Source: Arenibacter hampyeongensis
Lineage (GTDB): Bacteria > Bacteroidota > Bacteroidia > Flavobacteriales > Flavobacteriaceae
Direction of reading: 5' to 3'
DNA: 64,000 nucleotides
Assembly: GCF_002909255.1 (NCBI RefSeq)
Contig: NZ_PIOB01000001.1
Location: forward strand, 992,001-1,056,000
The translations under genes and the position numbers were made by a program. A model generated the notes under the pieces. It saw only the letters and a list, made by a program, of their open reading frames with translations. It ran no database searches and was not told the DNA's origin. Positions within the stretch are counted from its first letter, which is position 1, and every line of letters begins with the position of its first letter. Of this stretch, positions 9,123-17,789 are shown piece by piece.

Positions 9123-10313
9123 ATGTCGGAAATCCTCGAAAAAACTGAAAATTTTGTTGTCGATTTATTATCTAATAAACTAGATTCCAGTTATTTGTAC
9201 CACAATTTAAGCCATACGCAGCGGGTTGTTAAAAGTACTAAAGAATTATTGAATTTTTATAATTTGGGAGAGGTGGAATATGAAATTGCCCTATTGGCAG
9301 CTTGGTTGCATGATACCGGATATACCGAAGGTTCGGAGAATCACGAGGAGACAAGTTGTGATATAACCCGGGAATTTTTAGGTAGGCAGGAATACGATGA
9401 ACAAAAAATAGACCGTGTATGTGGTCTAATTATGGCCACAAAAAGGTTCTATGAGCCCCAAAACCTCGTGGAAGAAATTATTAGGGACGCGGATTGTTCC
9501 CATTTCGGAAAGAAGAGTTATATGGAAACTGCGGAGCTGCTTAGAGAGGAGTTGGATATTTTGGGATTGGCAACATATACCCAAAAGGAATGGCGAGAGG
9601 CCAACCTCAAGATGTTTCAAACGGAACAGCGTTTTTATACCGATTATGCCCTCCAAAATTGGCAAGAAGAAAAGGATAAAAATATAAGAAGGCTGATCAA
9701 GGGAAAAAAAGCGGAAGAAAAATTAGTAAAAAAGGAGAAATTGAAGGCCAAATATAAGAGTGAAAGCCCCGATCGCGGCATACAGACCTTATTTCGGGTA
9801 ACTTTAAAAAATCATTTAATGCTCAGTGATATTGCTGATACCAAAGCGAATATACTACTCTCCGTAAATGCCATTATTATTTCTTTGGTCTTGTCCAATC
9901 TTATGACAAAATTGGACAATCCGTCCAACAATTACCTGGTCTACCCCACCTTATTATTTGTTATTTTTAGTGTGGTGTCAATGGTTTTGGCTGTTCTGGC
10001 AACAAGACCAAATGTTACCCAGGGCGAGTTTACCAAGGAGGATGTAAGACAACGAAAAGTAAACTTGTTGTTCTTTGGAAATTTTCATAAAATGAAATTG
10101 GAAGATTACCAATGGGCCATCAACGAGTTGGTGCAGGATAAAGATTATATCTATTCCTCCTTGACTAAGGATTTATATTATCTTGGTTTGGTATTGAACC
10201 GGAAATATAAAATATTACGGTGGACCTATACTATTTTTATTATTGGAATGGTAGTTTCCGTAATAGCTTTTGCTGTTGCCTTTAAGTATTTTGGCCCGGA
10301 TCGGGGTATCTAA
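9123..10313 (+). CDS. HD-domain phosphohydrolase fused to Pycsar-effector-type (DUF5706) membrane domain
   Basis: A 396-residue protein. The N-terminal half is an HD phosphohydrolase with a full set of metal ligands: His31 (in HNLSHTQRV), His63-Asp64 (WLHDTGY), His74 and Asp124 (RDADCSHFG). A Lys-rich linker (about 180-212) follows. The C-terminal half begins LFRVTLKNHLMLSDIADTKAN and has three hydrophobic helices (about 240-262, 276-296 and 368-390), which is the pattern of the Pycsar effector membrane family (PycTM, DUF5706). In Pycsar defence a cCMP/cUMP cyclase activates such a membrane effector; no cyclase gene lies near here, and the HD half could degrade a nucleotide signal instead. 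The gene is divergent from the giant phosphoesterase gene and convergent with a GAF protein gene. Confidence 0.85.
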   Translation: MSEILEKTENFVVDLLSNKLDSSYLYHNLSHTQRVVKSTKELLNFYNLGEVEYEIALLAAWLHDTGYTEGSENHEETSCDITREFLGRQEYDEQKIDRVCGLIMATKRFYEPQNLVEEIIRDADCSHFGKKSYMETAELLREELDILGLATYTQKEWREANLKMFQTEQRFYTDYALQNWQEEKDKNIRRLIKGKKAEEKLVKKEKLKAKYKSESPDRGIQTLFRVTLKNHLMLSDIADTKANILLSVNAIIISLVLSNLMTKLDNPSNNYLVYPTLLFVIFSVVSMVLAVLATRPNVTQGEFTKEDVRQRKVNLLFFGNFHKMKLEDYQWAINELVQDKDYIYSSLTKDLYYLGLVLNRKYKILRWTYTIFIIGMVVSVIAFAVAFKYFGPDRGI

Positions 10314-10327
10314 GTAAAAGTATAAAC

Positions 10328-12697
10328 TTATTTCTTGAGTTCGTCCATTAAATCCTCATAGGAATAGGTCTTGCCCATTTCATTTTTGGGATTGTAGCTA
10401 ACCGATGCCCTTATGGCCTTTAAACCGGACACCCCTTGGAGACCTTCCAATTCTACTATTTCAACCTTGCCATCAAAATAACCTTTGGATTTCAGGAATT
10501 TTATATACCTAAGGTACTCCAGTTCATCTTTCTTTTGTGAATAGACGATGGCAATCTTTCCAGGTTGGGTAAGACGTTGATTGGTGCCTTTAATGTATGA
10601 TTTGTCTATGCGTTTTTTAATGATTTCATATCTGGCATTGTAGGTGCCGTCCACATCAAAACGTTTCTCATCCATTCTAAATCGGATAGATAAAGAACCA
10701 TTATAGACAAGGATAAGGGAGGCTACATCTAGTTGAACCTGGAGCTTTGATTTCAGGGCGTAGTGTTTATTTTCCATTTCGCACATTACCTGTAATTGCC
10801 ATAACCTAAGATTGCTTAGATAAAGGAGGTCAAATTCCCTCGCTCCCGTAATGGAGTCTCCAATATACATATTGTGTTCCACACCGTCTGTCTTATACCG
10901 TTCAAAGTAATGAGGGTACATATTCTGCGCTTCTTCCTGTTTTTTGTCGATGACAGATGCCAGTTTTTTGTTGATCAAGGTTACACTTTCGTCATAATTT
11001 TTCCTGTGATCATAGTAGGATCCAGTTCCCATATCAATTTTGGACTCATATGACAATAATAAGTCCTGATAGTATTTGGACGATTTTTTCAGATGTGCGA
11101 ATACGGGATTAATTTCTTCATTTACAAAATCGAAAATAGCCTGTTCACTGTTGGTGTGCAACACCTCCTTTATATCGTCTATATGGTTGTTTACCCTAAA
11201 AATAAGTTCTTCATATATGGGTAATTTATTTTTCTCCAAAGCCTGGGAAAGCACATTGTTTATCTCGGACAATTGGATCATGAGGTCTCTTTGAATGGCA
11301 GTATTTCTTGCTTGGGAAGAATCTTTAATATCTGTTTGACCGTATAAGGGGTAAACTTCATCAAAAACAATTTCCCTAAAAGATGGCTGCAAACCTTCCT
11401 GGTCTTCCAAAATAAATCGTTTGGCTTCCTCTTTAAATTTCCAATACACGGATGAATGTACAGAGGTACATTCATTTTGGATGACGGCATCAATTAAATT
11501 CTCTTCCTCCTCCAAAGAACGCAAAACGGCGGAGACGATATAGGGTATTACATCTTCCAGTTTCTTGGCATTAACACTATTGAGGTCATTTGCTTTGTCC
11601 GACACCAGTTCCAGTACCCCTAATAATCGCCCATCTTTGGCAATGGGCGCCAAAAGTGCACTTTTTATTTTTTGGTCATGTAAACCCTTATAAGGGGGCA
11701 AACCACCTGAGAGTTTATAATATTTTTCTACATCGCTGATTACAAAGTAATTATTTTGATCGATTAATTTACTGTACGATGCTTGGCAAAGGGACTCATT
11801 GCAAGTTTCAATTTTCTTATCCTGTAAAATAAAGCTGTTTATGCCGTTGGCAGAAACCCTCTCAAATTGTTGGTCTTTGGAATTGTATACAGCGAACCCA
11901 ATACGCATATTTGGCAACCCAAATAACGATTTAAAGGTATTCTCCACACCTTTAACGAAATTGCCTCCAGTCTTGTCATTAATGATTAAATTGGATTTTA
12001 TTTCGGATATGGAATGTTCAGCCGTAACATCGAACATGTTCGATATTACAAAGCCTTTACTGATAAAACTATTGGGAGGGATCTTCTCTTTCCAGAGTTC
12101 CACATTGTCAATGTTTTCCAAAAGCTCGTCAACATCCTTTTGGGTGATTATCAATGGGTTGCCTTTGGGTAGGATTTCTATGAAATCCGCATTGTACAAA
12201 ATGCGATAATGTCTCATAACCCCATTGGCATCGGGGATATCATAGAAAAAGGGCCTCTTAAAATCAAGATTAAATCCGTAGTAAAAGTTTAGGATAACCA
12301 CACAGGCCATTATATAGCTTATTTCATCTTCCTGGTTCCTAATTTCGGGTTCGAAATTTGGTCCTGCCGCTTCCAAAATTCGCTCAAAGCGCTTGCTGGA
12401 GTTAAATGTTATGTTTGTATAAGGCGTTGATGCCGTTTTTATTTCATTGGTGGTAAGTACAGTGGAAAACAAATCCTGTAAGATGATTTGTATTACTTCT
12501 TTGTGTTCTTGCAGCAAGGCTATATCGGTGAATCCTTCACGGAGTTCGGGAAAGGGGGCTTGGGCATTTACAATATAACGTGCCTTGGAAGCCAAGAACG
12601 AATCCTCGCTCCCTGCCATTTCATCATATTGTCTTAATAATTTATTAAAGCTTATATGATGCTCCAAAGGTGATATTTTATCCGTGAATCCCTTCAT
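10328..12697 (-). CDS. Large GAF-domain protein, function unknown
   Basis: A 789-residue soluble protein without signal peptide. A GAF-like region lies around residues 220-400, where GNFVKGVENTF, LFGLPNMRIGFAVYN and KSALLAPIAKDGRLLGVLELVS are typical strands of a ligand-binding GAF fold. The N-terminal ~200 and C-terminal ~380 residues match nothing I can name; the C-terminal part is helix-rich with a possible coiled-coil stretch. There is no kinase, cyclase or DNA-binding domain, so any signalling output would be through a partner. It converges with the HD-Pycsar gene (14 bp between stops) and is divergent from a metallophosphoesterase gene with a 205-bp shared upstream region. Confidence 0.75.
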   Translation of the reverse strand: MKGFTDKISPLEHHISFNKLLRQYDEMAGSEDSFLASKARYIVNAQAPFPELREGFTDIALLQEHKEVIQIILQDLFSTVLTTNEIKTASTPYTNITFNSSKRFERILEAAGPNFEPEIRNQEDEISYIMACVVILNFYYGFNLDFKRPFFYDIPDANGVMRHYRILYNADFIEILPKGNPLIITQKDVDELLENIDNVELWKEKIPPNSFISKGFVISNMFDVTAEHSISEIKSNLIINDKTGGNFVKGVENTFKSLFGLPNMRIGFAVYNSKDQQFERVSANGINSFILQDKKIETCNESLCQASYSKLIDQNNYFVISDVEKYYKLSGGLPPYKGLHDQKIKSALLAPIAKDGRLLGVLELVSDKANDLNSVNAKKLEDVIPYIVSAVLRSLEEEENLIDAVIQNECTSVHSSVYWKFKEEAKRFILEDQEGLQPSFREIVFDEVYPLYGQTDIKDSSQARNTAIQRDLMIQLSEINNVLSQALEKNKLPIYEELIFRVNNHIDDIKEVLHTNSEQAIFDFVNEEINPVFAHLKKSSKYYQDLLLSYESKIDMGTGSYYDHRKNYDESVTLINKKLASVIDKKQEEAQNMYPHYFERYKTDGVEHNMYIGDSITGAREFDLLYLSNLRLWQLQVMCEMENKHYALKSKLQVQLDVASLILVYNGSLSIRFRMDEKRFDVDGTYNARYEIIKKRIDKSYIKGTNQRLTQPGKIAIVYSQKKDELEYLRYIKFLKSKGYFDGKVEIVELEGLQGVSGLKAIRASVSYNPKNEMGKTYSYEDLMDELKK

Positions 12698-12902
12698 TGA
12701 CTGTATTAGTCTTATTTTGTACCGTAAAATTACAAAAGAAAATGCTTTCTTGCATTTTTGGGTCGATAATGGAACAACCTACTTTTTTCTAATATTAATT
12801 CCACTAAGGTCTTTTTGGGGTTTACCAAAACTATTTGTCCTTTATAAAAAAGGGGATATTAGTGCCAAACCAAAAAAAGTACTAACTTTTAACCTAAAAC
12901 CA

Positions 12903-13805
12903 ATGTCCTCATTTACCAGATTGACCAGGGCTTACAACAATGCCAAAACCCTGCCCTTTGATGATACCTCTAAAATTATCCTGTTCAGTGATTGCCATAG
13001 GGGGGATAGTAGTTTTGCGGACGAATTTGCCAACAATCGCAATATTTATTTCCATGCTTTGAGGCATTACCTTAATGAGGGATTTACTTATTGTGAATTG
13101 GGCGATGGAGATGAGCTATGGGAAAATCATTCCTTCGATTCCATTTTTACCGCCCATAAAAACGTTTACAAACTTTTGAAGCAGTTCCATTTGGAAAAAA
13201 GACTTCATATGATCTGGGGGAATCATGACATGGTTTATAAAGACCCGGAATATGTAAGGAATAATTTATCGCACTATTTTGAACCTATCGATGATTGCAA
13301 TAAGGAATTATTTGAGGACATTAACTATCACGAGGCCATAATTTTAAAGCACAAACTAAGTGGGCAGGAATTATTTTTGACCCATGGACACCAAGCGGAT
13401 TGGTGGAACTATACCTTTTGGCGTTGGGGTCGATTCCTGGTGCGTGTTCTTTGGAAACCATTACAGGTATGGGGCATTGCAGATCCTACGAGTCCTGCCA
13501 AAAATTACAAGGAGCTTATTAAAATTGAAAGGCGTATTAAAAAATGGATCATGGCCAATAATGAATTGTTGACCATTGTGGGCCATACCCACAGACCACG
13601 CTTTCCAGTACCTGGGGAAATACCTTTTTTTAATGATGGTAGTTGCGTGCATCCACGCAGTATTACTGGAATTGAAATTCAAAAAGGGACCATAGCCCTA
13701 ATTAAATGGGAAATAGCCACAAAGGACGATGGCACCCTGCAGATTGTTAGAATTTTGTTGGAGGGGCCACAGCAACTAATAAGTTATAAGAAAGCTAAAT
13801 CTTAG
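12903..13805 (+). CDS. Calcineurin-like metallophosphoesterase
   Basis: A 300-residue cytoplasmic phosphoesterase. The ATG at 12903 (MSSFTRLTRAYNNAK) is preferred over an in-frame extension back to 12684, because the extension is low-complexity and runs through the upstream region of the divergent GAF gene. A possible -7 element (TAACTTTT) lies just before this ATG. Motifs are in the usual order: FSDCHRGD, GDGDELW, GNHDMVY, THGHQADW and GHTHRPRFP, covering the expected metal ligands. It recalls the LpxH/UDP-diacylglucosamine hydrolase branch but is longer, and the substrate cannot be read from the sequence. It has no membrane segment. Confidence 0.85.
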   Translation: MSSFTRLTRAYNNAKTLPFDDTSKIILFSDCHRGDSSFADEFANNRNIYFHALRHYLNEGFTYCELGDGDELWENHSFDSIFTAHKNVYKLLKQFHLEKRLHMIWGNHDMVYKDPEYVRNNLSHYFEPIDDCNKELFEDINYHEAIILKHKLSGQELFLTHGHQADWWNYTFWRWGRFLVRVLWKPLQVWGIADPTSPAKNYKELIKIERRIKKWIMANNELLTIVGHTHRPRFPVPGEIPFFNDGSCVHPRSITGIEIQKGTIALIKWEIATKDDGTLQIVRILLEGPQQLISYKKAKS

Positions 13806-13862
13806 GTCTGCAATCCAAAGAAGATTGAATGTACAACAATAAAGTGGGCTATTATAGTTTAG

Positions 13863-14588
13863 TTATTGCAGCCTAAAAGTTATAGGAATGGTATAGGGAA
13901 CCTTTACGGCCCTTCCACGTTGTTTGCCCGGCGTCATTTGGGGTAAAGCCGCTATAATGCGGTTGGCTTCCTTTTCCAATAATTTGTCAGGACCCCTAGT
14001 TCTTATATTGGTAATATAGCCGGTATTATCTATAATAAATTGCACATATACTTTGCCTTCAATACCCAATTCAACCGCTACATCGGGATAGGTAAACTGT
14101 TTCATGATATGTTCCTGGATTTTTTTCTGAAAGCAGGCTTTCTGGGCCTCGTTGCTGGTTTCCTCGCAACCGGGAAAAACAGGTACGTTTTCTATTACGG
14201 CAAAGGGGACCTCAATATCTTCCTCTTCCTCCTCTGTAACGGATATATCTTCTACTTTAAGCGTAGCCTCTTCCACTACTGTTTCCTGGTTGATTTCAGT
14301 ACTTTGAATCACCGTTTCTTCAATTTCGGCAACATCTTCAACAATTTCTATAATTTCTGGGGCTGCTGGCGGGGGAGGCGGGGGAGGTACGTTTAAAGCC
14401 TCCGTAACAGGTACCTTTTCCTCCAAATAATCTGTTACTGTCAATTGTTCAATAGCCACATTTTCTTTAGGGTACGTTTTTAGCTCCAACGCCCCCCAAA
14501 CCAGGAAGAGTACTATTGTTAGGCCTATTACAAAGAAAAGTCCGCTTTTTTTGTTTAAATCTGCCCTTGGATATTTTTTTGGTTCCAT
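13863..14588 (-). CDS. TonB family energy transducer
   Basis: A 241-residue TonB-type protein. It has one N-terminal transmembrane helix (about 17-36, LFFVIGLTIVLFLVWGALEL), a Pro-rich run of seven prolines near residue 67, an acidic Glu/Val-rich linker and a C-terminal TonB domain (about 155-241; FTYPDVAVELGIEGKVYVQF ... PYTIPITFRLQ). It would carry proton-motive energy from ExbB/ExbD to outer-membrane receptors. ExbB and ExbD are not in this window. Many such tonB genes exist per Bacteroidota genome; the receptor it serves is not shown by context, though a glycan cluster follows on the other strand after a 511-bp spacer. Confidence 0.92.
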   Translation of the reverse strand: MEPKKYPRADLNKKSGLFFVIGLTIVLFLVWGALELKTYPKENVAIEQLTVTDYLEEKVPVTEALNVPPPPPPPAAPEIIEIVEDVAEIEETVIQSTEINQETVVEEATLKVEDISVTEEEEEDIEVPFAVIENVPVFPGCEETSNEAQKACFQKKIQEHIMKQFTYPDVAVELGIEGKVYVQFIIDNTGYITNIRTRGPDKLLEKEANRIIAALPQMTPGKQRGRAVKVPYTIPITFRLQ

Positions 14589-15099
14589 GATACAGCATTT
14601 TAAACTTTAAATTAGGAAGTATTTAAACCAATTCATATGACTTAAATCAGTTTTTGAACTTTTCTTTCAGTAAATTAGACACTTATTTAATCGATTAAAC
14701 AAGCAATGAAACCAAATTTTTGGGAAAATATAATGGGCATTATTCCTTAAAGTTTTAAGCATAAGGGCCATTCCAATTTAAATGTCCAGAGTTTTAAATG
14801 TTGGTCATATACCCTCAACGCCTTTTTTTGCAAAGTGGGGGCAATTGGATGAAGACCCCTGTAATGTGGTGGATATGGATTTTTGTTATATTGAGGTGCA
14901 ATGGCTTTTGTTGTACATCCTTTTATAAACAGAGACTTTTTTTAGAGGTTTAATTTGCGTTTTAATTAGTTATACGGCACAACGGACGAGCCTTATTATA
15001 AGTTGATGATGATTTGGTTTTGGGCCATTAGTCTTAAAACCTTACATCCAAGGTTTTAAACGGGGTATATTTTTCCTATTTTTAATAAAAACTAAGACT
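14589..15099. other. 511-bp intergenic region between tonB and the glycan cluster
   Basis: This divergent spacer contains no recognisable gene. It holds a perfect 14-bp palindrome with a central CG (14686-14699) and a 48-codon plus-strand frame from ATG 14782 to TAA 14928. That frame has a protein-like composition but no family match I can recognise and no good ribosome-binding site. The rest is AT-rich and probably carries the promoters of the two flanking genes. Confidence 0.6.
14686..14699. promoter_or_regulatory. LacI-type operator-like palindrome
   Basis: TTTAATCGATTAAA is a perfect 14-bp palindrome with the central CG step typical of LacI/GalR-family operators. It lies 98 bp upstream of the tonB start and about 400 bp upstream of the GH32 start. 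No LacI-type regulator gene is in the window, so assignment is tentative. Confidence 0.3.
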
Positions 15100-16665
15100 T
15101 TGAAAAAATACAATGTAAAAATATTAGGGATAGTTCTTTGCATGATACTTTTGTCATGTAAAGACGGGGTAAAGGTTAAACCAATAAATACCGTTGGTGA
15201 AAAGCAGAACCTTTATCAAGAGGCATACCGCCCACAGTTTCATTTTTCACCTCCTGAAAAATGGATGAACGACCCTAATGGTCTGGTCTATAACCAAGGG
15301 GTGTACCATCTTTTTTATCAATATTATCCTGAAGATATTGTTTGGGGGCCCATGCATTGGGGTCATGCTATAAGTAAGGATATGGTGCATTGGGAAAATA
15401 AGCCCATTGCCTTATTTCCTGACGAACATGGCTATATTTTTTCGGGAAGTGCGGTTCTCGATACCGATAATTCCTCAGGTTTCGGGAGTGTTGATAACCC
15501 TCCTCTGGTGGCTATATTTACCTATCACAAGGCAGAAGGGGCAGAAGAAGGTAGAAACGACTTCCAAACTCAAGGAATTGCCTATAGTTTGGATAATGGG
15601 GATACTTGGGTTAAATATGAAGACAATCCCGTCATAAAAAATGAAGGAATAAAGGATTTTAGAGATCCCAAAGTTTTTTGGAACGATAAGGCCAATAATT
15701 GGACTATGTTATTGGTGGCAGGAGACCACCTTCAAATTTGGCAATCCCAGGACTTGAAGGATTGGGATAAGGTCAGCGAGTTTGGAAAGGACCAAGGGGC
15801 ACATGGAGGTGTTTGGGAATGTCCGGATCTTTTTCCATTAAAGGTGGAAGGTACCGATTTGGAAAGGTGGGTGCTCTTGATAAGTATTAATCCAGGCGCT
15901 CCTAACGGAGGCAGTGGAACTCAATATTTTATCGGTGATTTCGATGGTAAGACATTTACGAGCGACCAAAAGGAGCATAAATGGATAGATTGGGGAACAG
16001 ATAATTATGCAGGGGTAACCTATAACAATGTTCCCAATAACGACCGAATTTTTATCGGTTGGATGAGCAATTGGGCCTATGCCCAGGAGACTCCAACGGA
16101 AAAATGGCGTAGTGCCATGACATTGCCAACAAAATTGACATTACGCCAGGTAAACAACAATCTTGAATTGTTCAATTATCCCTTGGATAGTGTTGATAAA
16201 ATTCGGAATTCAGGCGCTCAAGAAGATATATCTATAGATCCACAATCGGTTAAGTCGTTAACTTTTGATCATTTTAATAGCTCCGAAGTTAAATTCAAGA
16301 CGAGCTCTCGGGCATTCAGTCTTGACTTTCATAATAGTTTGGGCGAGATTTTGAATTTAAATTTGGATGCTGAAAATCAACAATTTGTTTTGGATAGGTC
16401 ACGATCGGGAAAAGTTTCCTTTGATGATGACTTCATTAAAAATGTGCAGACCATGCCCGTGCCCAACTTGCCCAGTGGGGAATATGAAGTGCGCATCTTT
16501 ATGGATTGGTCCTCGGTGGAGATTTTTATCAATGGTGGGCAATATGTAATGACCGCCCAGATTTTCCCCAACGAGTATTACAAGACCTTGGTAATTACTA
16601 ATCCAGAGGATGATAAATTGGAAATGGAAAAATTTTCAATTAGTCCTATCAAATCCATTTGGTAA
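15100..16665 (+). CDS. Glycoside hydrolase family 32 (fructan beta-fructosidase/levanase-like) lipoprotein
   Basis: A 521-residue secreted lipoprotein starting at TTG; the signal peptide ends in MILLSC (Cys20). GH32 hallmarks are present in order: the nucleophile motif WMNDPNG (Asp58), the RDP motif (Arg188-Asp189-Pro190), and the acid/base motif WECPDLF (Glu240). The N-terminal five-bladed propeller spans about 40-350 and the C-terminal beta-sandwich about 370-521 (SSVEIFINGG near the end). The enzyme should release fructose from the ends of fructans, levan or inulin. It is the first gene of a five-gene same-strand cluster; the next gene begins 45 bp downstream. Confidence 0.93.
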   Translation: MKKYNVKILGIVLCMILLSCKDGVKVKPINTVGEKQNLYQEAYRPQFHFSPPEKWMNDPNGLVYNQGVYHLFYQYYPEDIVWGPMHWGHAISKDMVHWENKPIALFPDEHGYIFSGSAVLDTDNSSGFGSVDNPPLVAIFTYHKAEGAEEGRNDFQTQGIAYSLDNGDTWVKYEDNPVIKNEGIKDFRDPKVFWNDKANNWTMLLVAGDHLQIWQSQDLKDWDKVSEFGKDQGAHGGVWECPDLFPLKVEGTDLERWVLLISINPGAPNGGSGTQYFIGDFDGKTFTSDQKEHKWIDWGTDNYAGVTYNNVPNNDRIFIGWMSNWAYAQETPTEKWRSAMTLPTKLTLRQVNNNLELFNYPLDSVDKIRNSGAQEDISIDPQSVKSLTFDHFNSSEVKFKTSSRAFSLDFHNSLGEILNLNLDAENQQFVLDRSRSGKVSFDDDFIKNVQTMPVPNLPSGEYEVRIFMDWSSVEIFINGGQYVMTAQIFPNEYYKTLVITNPEDDKLEMEKFSISPIKSIW

Positions 16666-16710
16666 TTCTCATAATCATTTTTAACCCCATTAAGACAGAA
16701 AAACTAATAA

Positions 16711-17736
16711 ATGAAACGCCGATTATTTTTTAAAAATGCCGCTTCAGCATCACTAGGGCTTGGACTAACCAAGTTTTCAACAAATAAAATCGCTTCAAAT
16801 CGCTCCCAAACGGACATTCAGTTCTGTGTTACGGTAGAGGAAAACAAGCTTCAATTTTATTCGGATGTCATTAAAGAGCCTATAAAGATTGTTCATATCG
16901 CCGATACCCATCTGTTCAGGGACGATGAGCGCGGTATTCCATATAAAAAATACAGTGGGCGTATGGCCAAGGCCTACAATCAGACCAAACACTTTAAAAC
17001 GGATGAATCAACCAATCCTGAATTGGCATTTGAAGCTGCTTTAAATTTTGCAAAGGAGTCCCAGGCCGATTTAATTACCCTGATCGGTGATATTTTTAGT
17101 TTTCCATCCGAAGCTGCCATCGAGTGGGTACAAGCCAAATTGGAAGAAGTGAAAATCCCCTATATTTATGTTGCCGGCAATCATGATTGGCATTATGAGG
17201 GTATGGAAGGGTCGCTCGAAGATCTTAGGGACAAATGGATCAATAATAGACTACTACCTTTATATCAAGGCAATCATCCATTAATGGCGGCTTATGATGT
17301 GAAGGGAATCCGATTCTTGGCCATCGACAACTCCACCTATCAAATAAATGAAGATCAATTGGCCTTCTTTAAAAAACATGTTAAAAGCAACGTTCCTATA
17401 GTTCTTTTGGTACATATACCCATGTATGTCCCAGGGAAATCCATTGGTTTTGGATGTGGAAATCCGGATTGGGGGGCAACTACCGATAAAAATTTTGAAT
17501 TGGAAGGACGCTTAAGATGGCCAGAAACTGGGCATACGCCAGCGACCATTAATTTTCATAAGGCGGCGTTTTCTGCACCAAATCTTATGGGTGTATTTGC
17601 GGGTCATATACATCGTTTTTCAATAGAATCAATAAAGGGAAAACCGCAAATAGTAACGGATGATAATGCTAGTGGAGGATACTTGGATGTTAATTTTATG
17701 CCATTGGAACCCAAGGACCAATCCCTTATTTTTTAG
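16711..17736 (+). CDS. Secreted calcineurin-like metallophosphoesterase
   Basis: A 341-residue protein with a twin-arginine-like N-terminus (MKRRLFFKNAASASLGLGL), suggesting Tat export with a bound metal centre. Phosphoesterase motifs are clear: IADTHLFRDD, GDIFSF, GNHDWHYEG, LLVHIPMY and FAGHIHRFS. A preceding beta-rich stretch (FCVTVEENKLQFYSD) is common in secreted members. The position between GH32 and two FAD oxidoreductases suggests a role in removing phosphate from glycans or other cluster substrates, but the specificity is unknown. The C-terminus is short after the last motif. Confidence 0.88.
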   Translation: MKRRLFFKNAASASLGLGLTKFSTNKIASNRSQTDIQFCVTVEENKLQFYSDVIKEPIKIVHIADTHLFRDDERGIPYKKYSGRMAKAYNQTKHFKTDESTNPELAFEAALNFAKESQADLITLIGDIFSFPSEAAIEWVQAKLEEVKIPYIYVAGNHDWHYEGMEGSLEDLRDKWINNRLLPLYQGNHPLMAAYDVKGIRFLAIDNSTYQINEDQLAFFKKHVKSNVPIVLLVHIPMYVPGKSIGFGCGNPDWGATTDKNFELEGRLRWPETGHTPATINFHKAAFSAPNLMGVFAGHIHRFSIESIKGKPQIVTDDNASGGYLDVNFMPLEPKDQSLIF

Positions 17737-17789
17737 GTAGTTGAGTATTAAAAAGGAAGTTGTGTTGTGTAATCTATAAAAGTTAAAAA

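Noticed and set aside
9123-10313. A complete Pycsar defence system
   Set aside because: Only the effector-type membrane domain is present. There is no cyclase, and neighbours look like core genes, so calling it a defence operon is not supported.
12684-12902. N-terminal extension of the metallophosphoesterase to an ATG at 12684
   Set aside because: The added 73 residues are hydrophobic and low-complexity without family resemblance and overlap the divergent GAF gene start; ATG 12903 fits better.
13808-13871. Inverted repeat CTGCAAT ... ATTGCAG between the MPE and tonB stops
   Set aside because: The arms are 50 bp apart, there is no T-run, and one arm is within tonB coding sequence; not a credible terminator.
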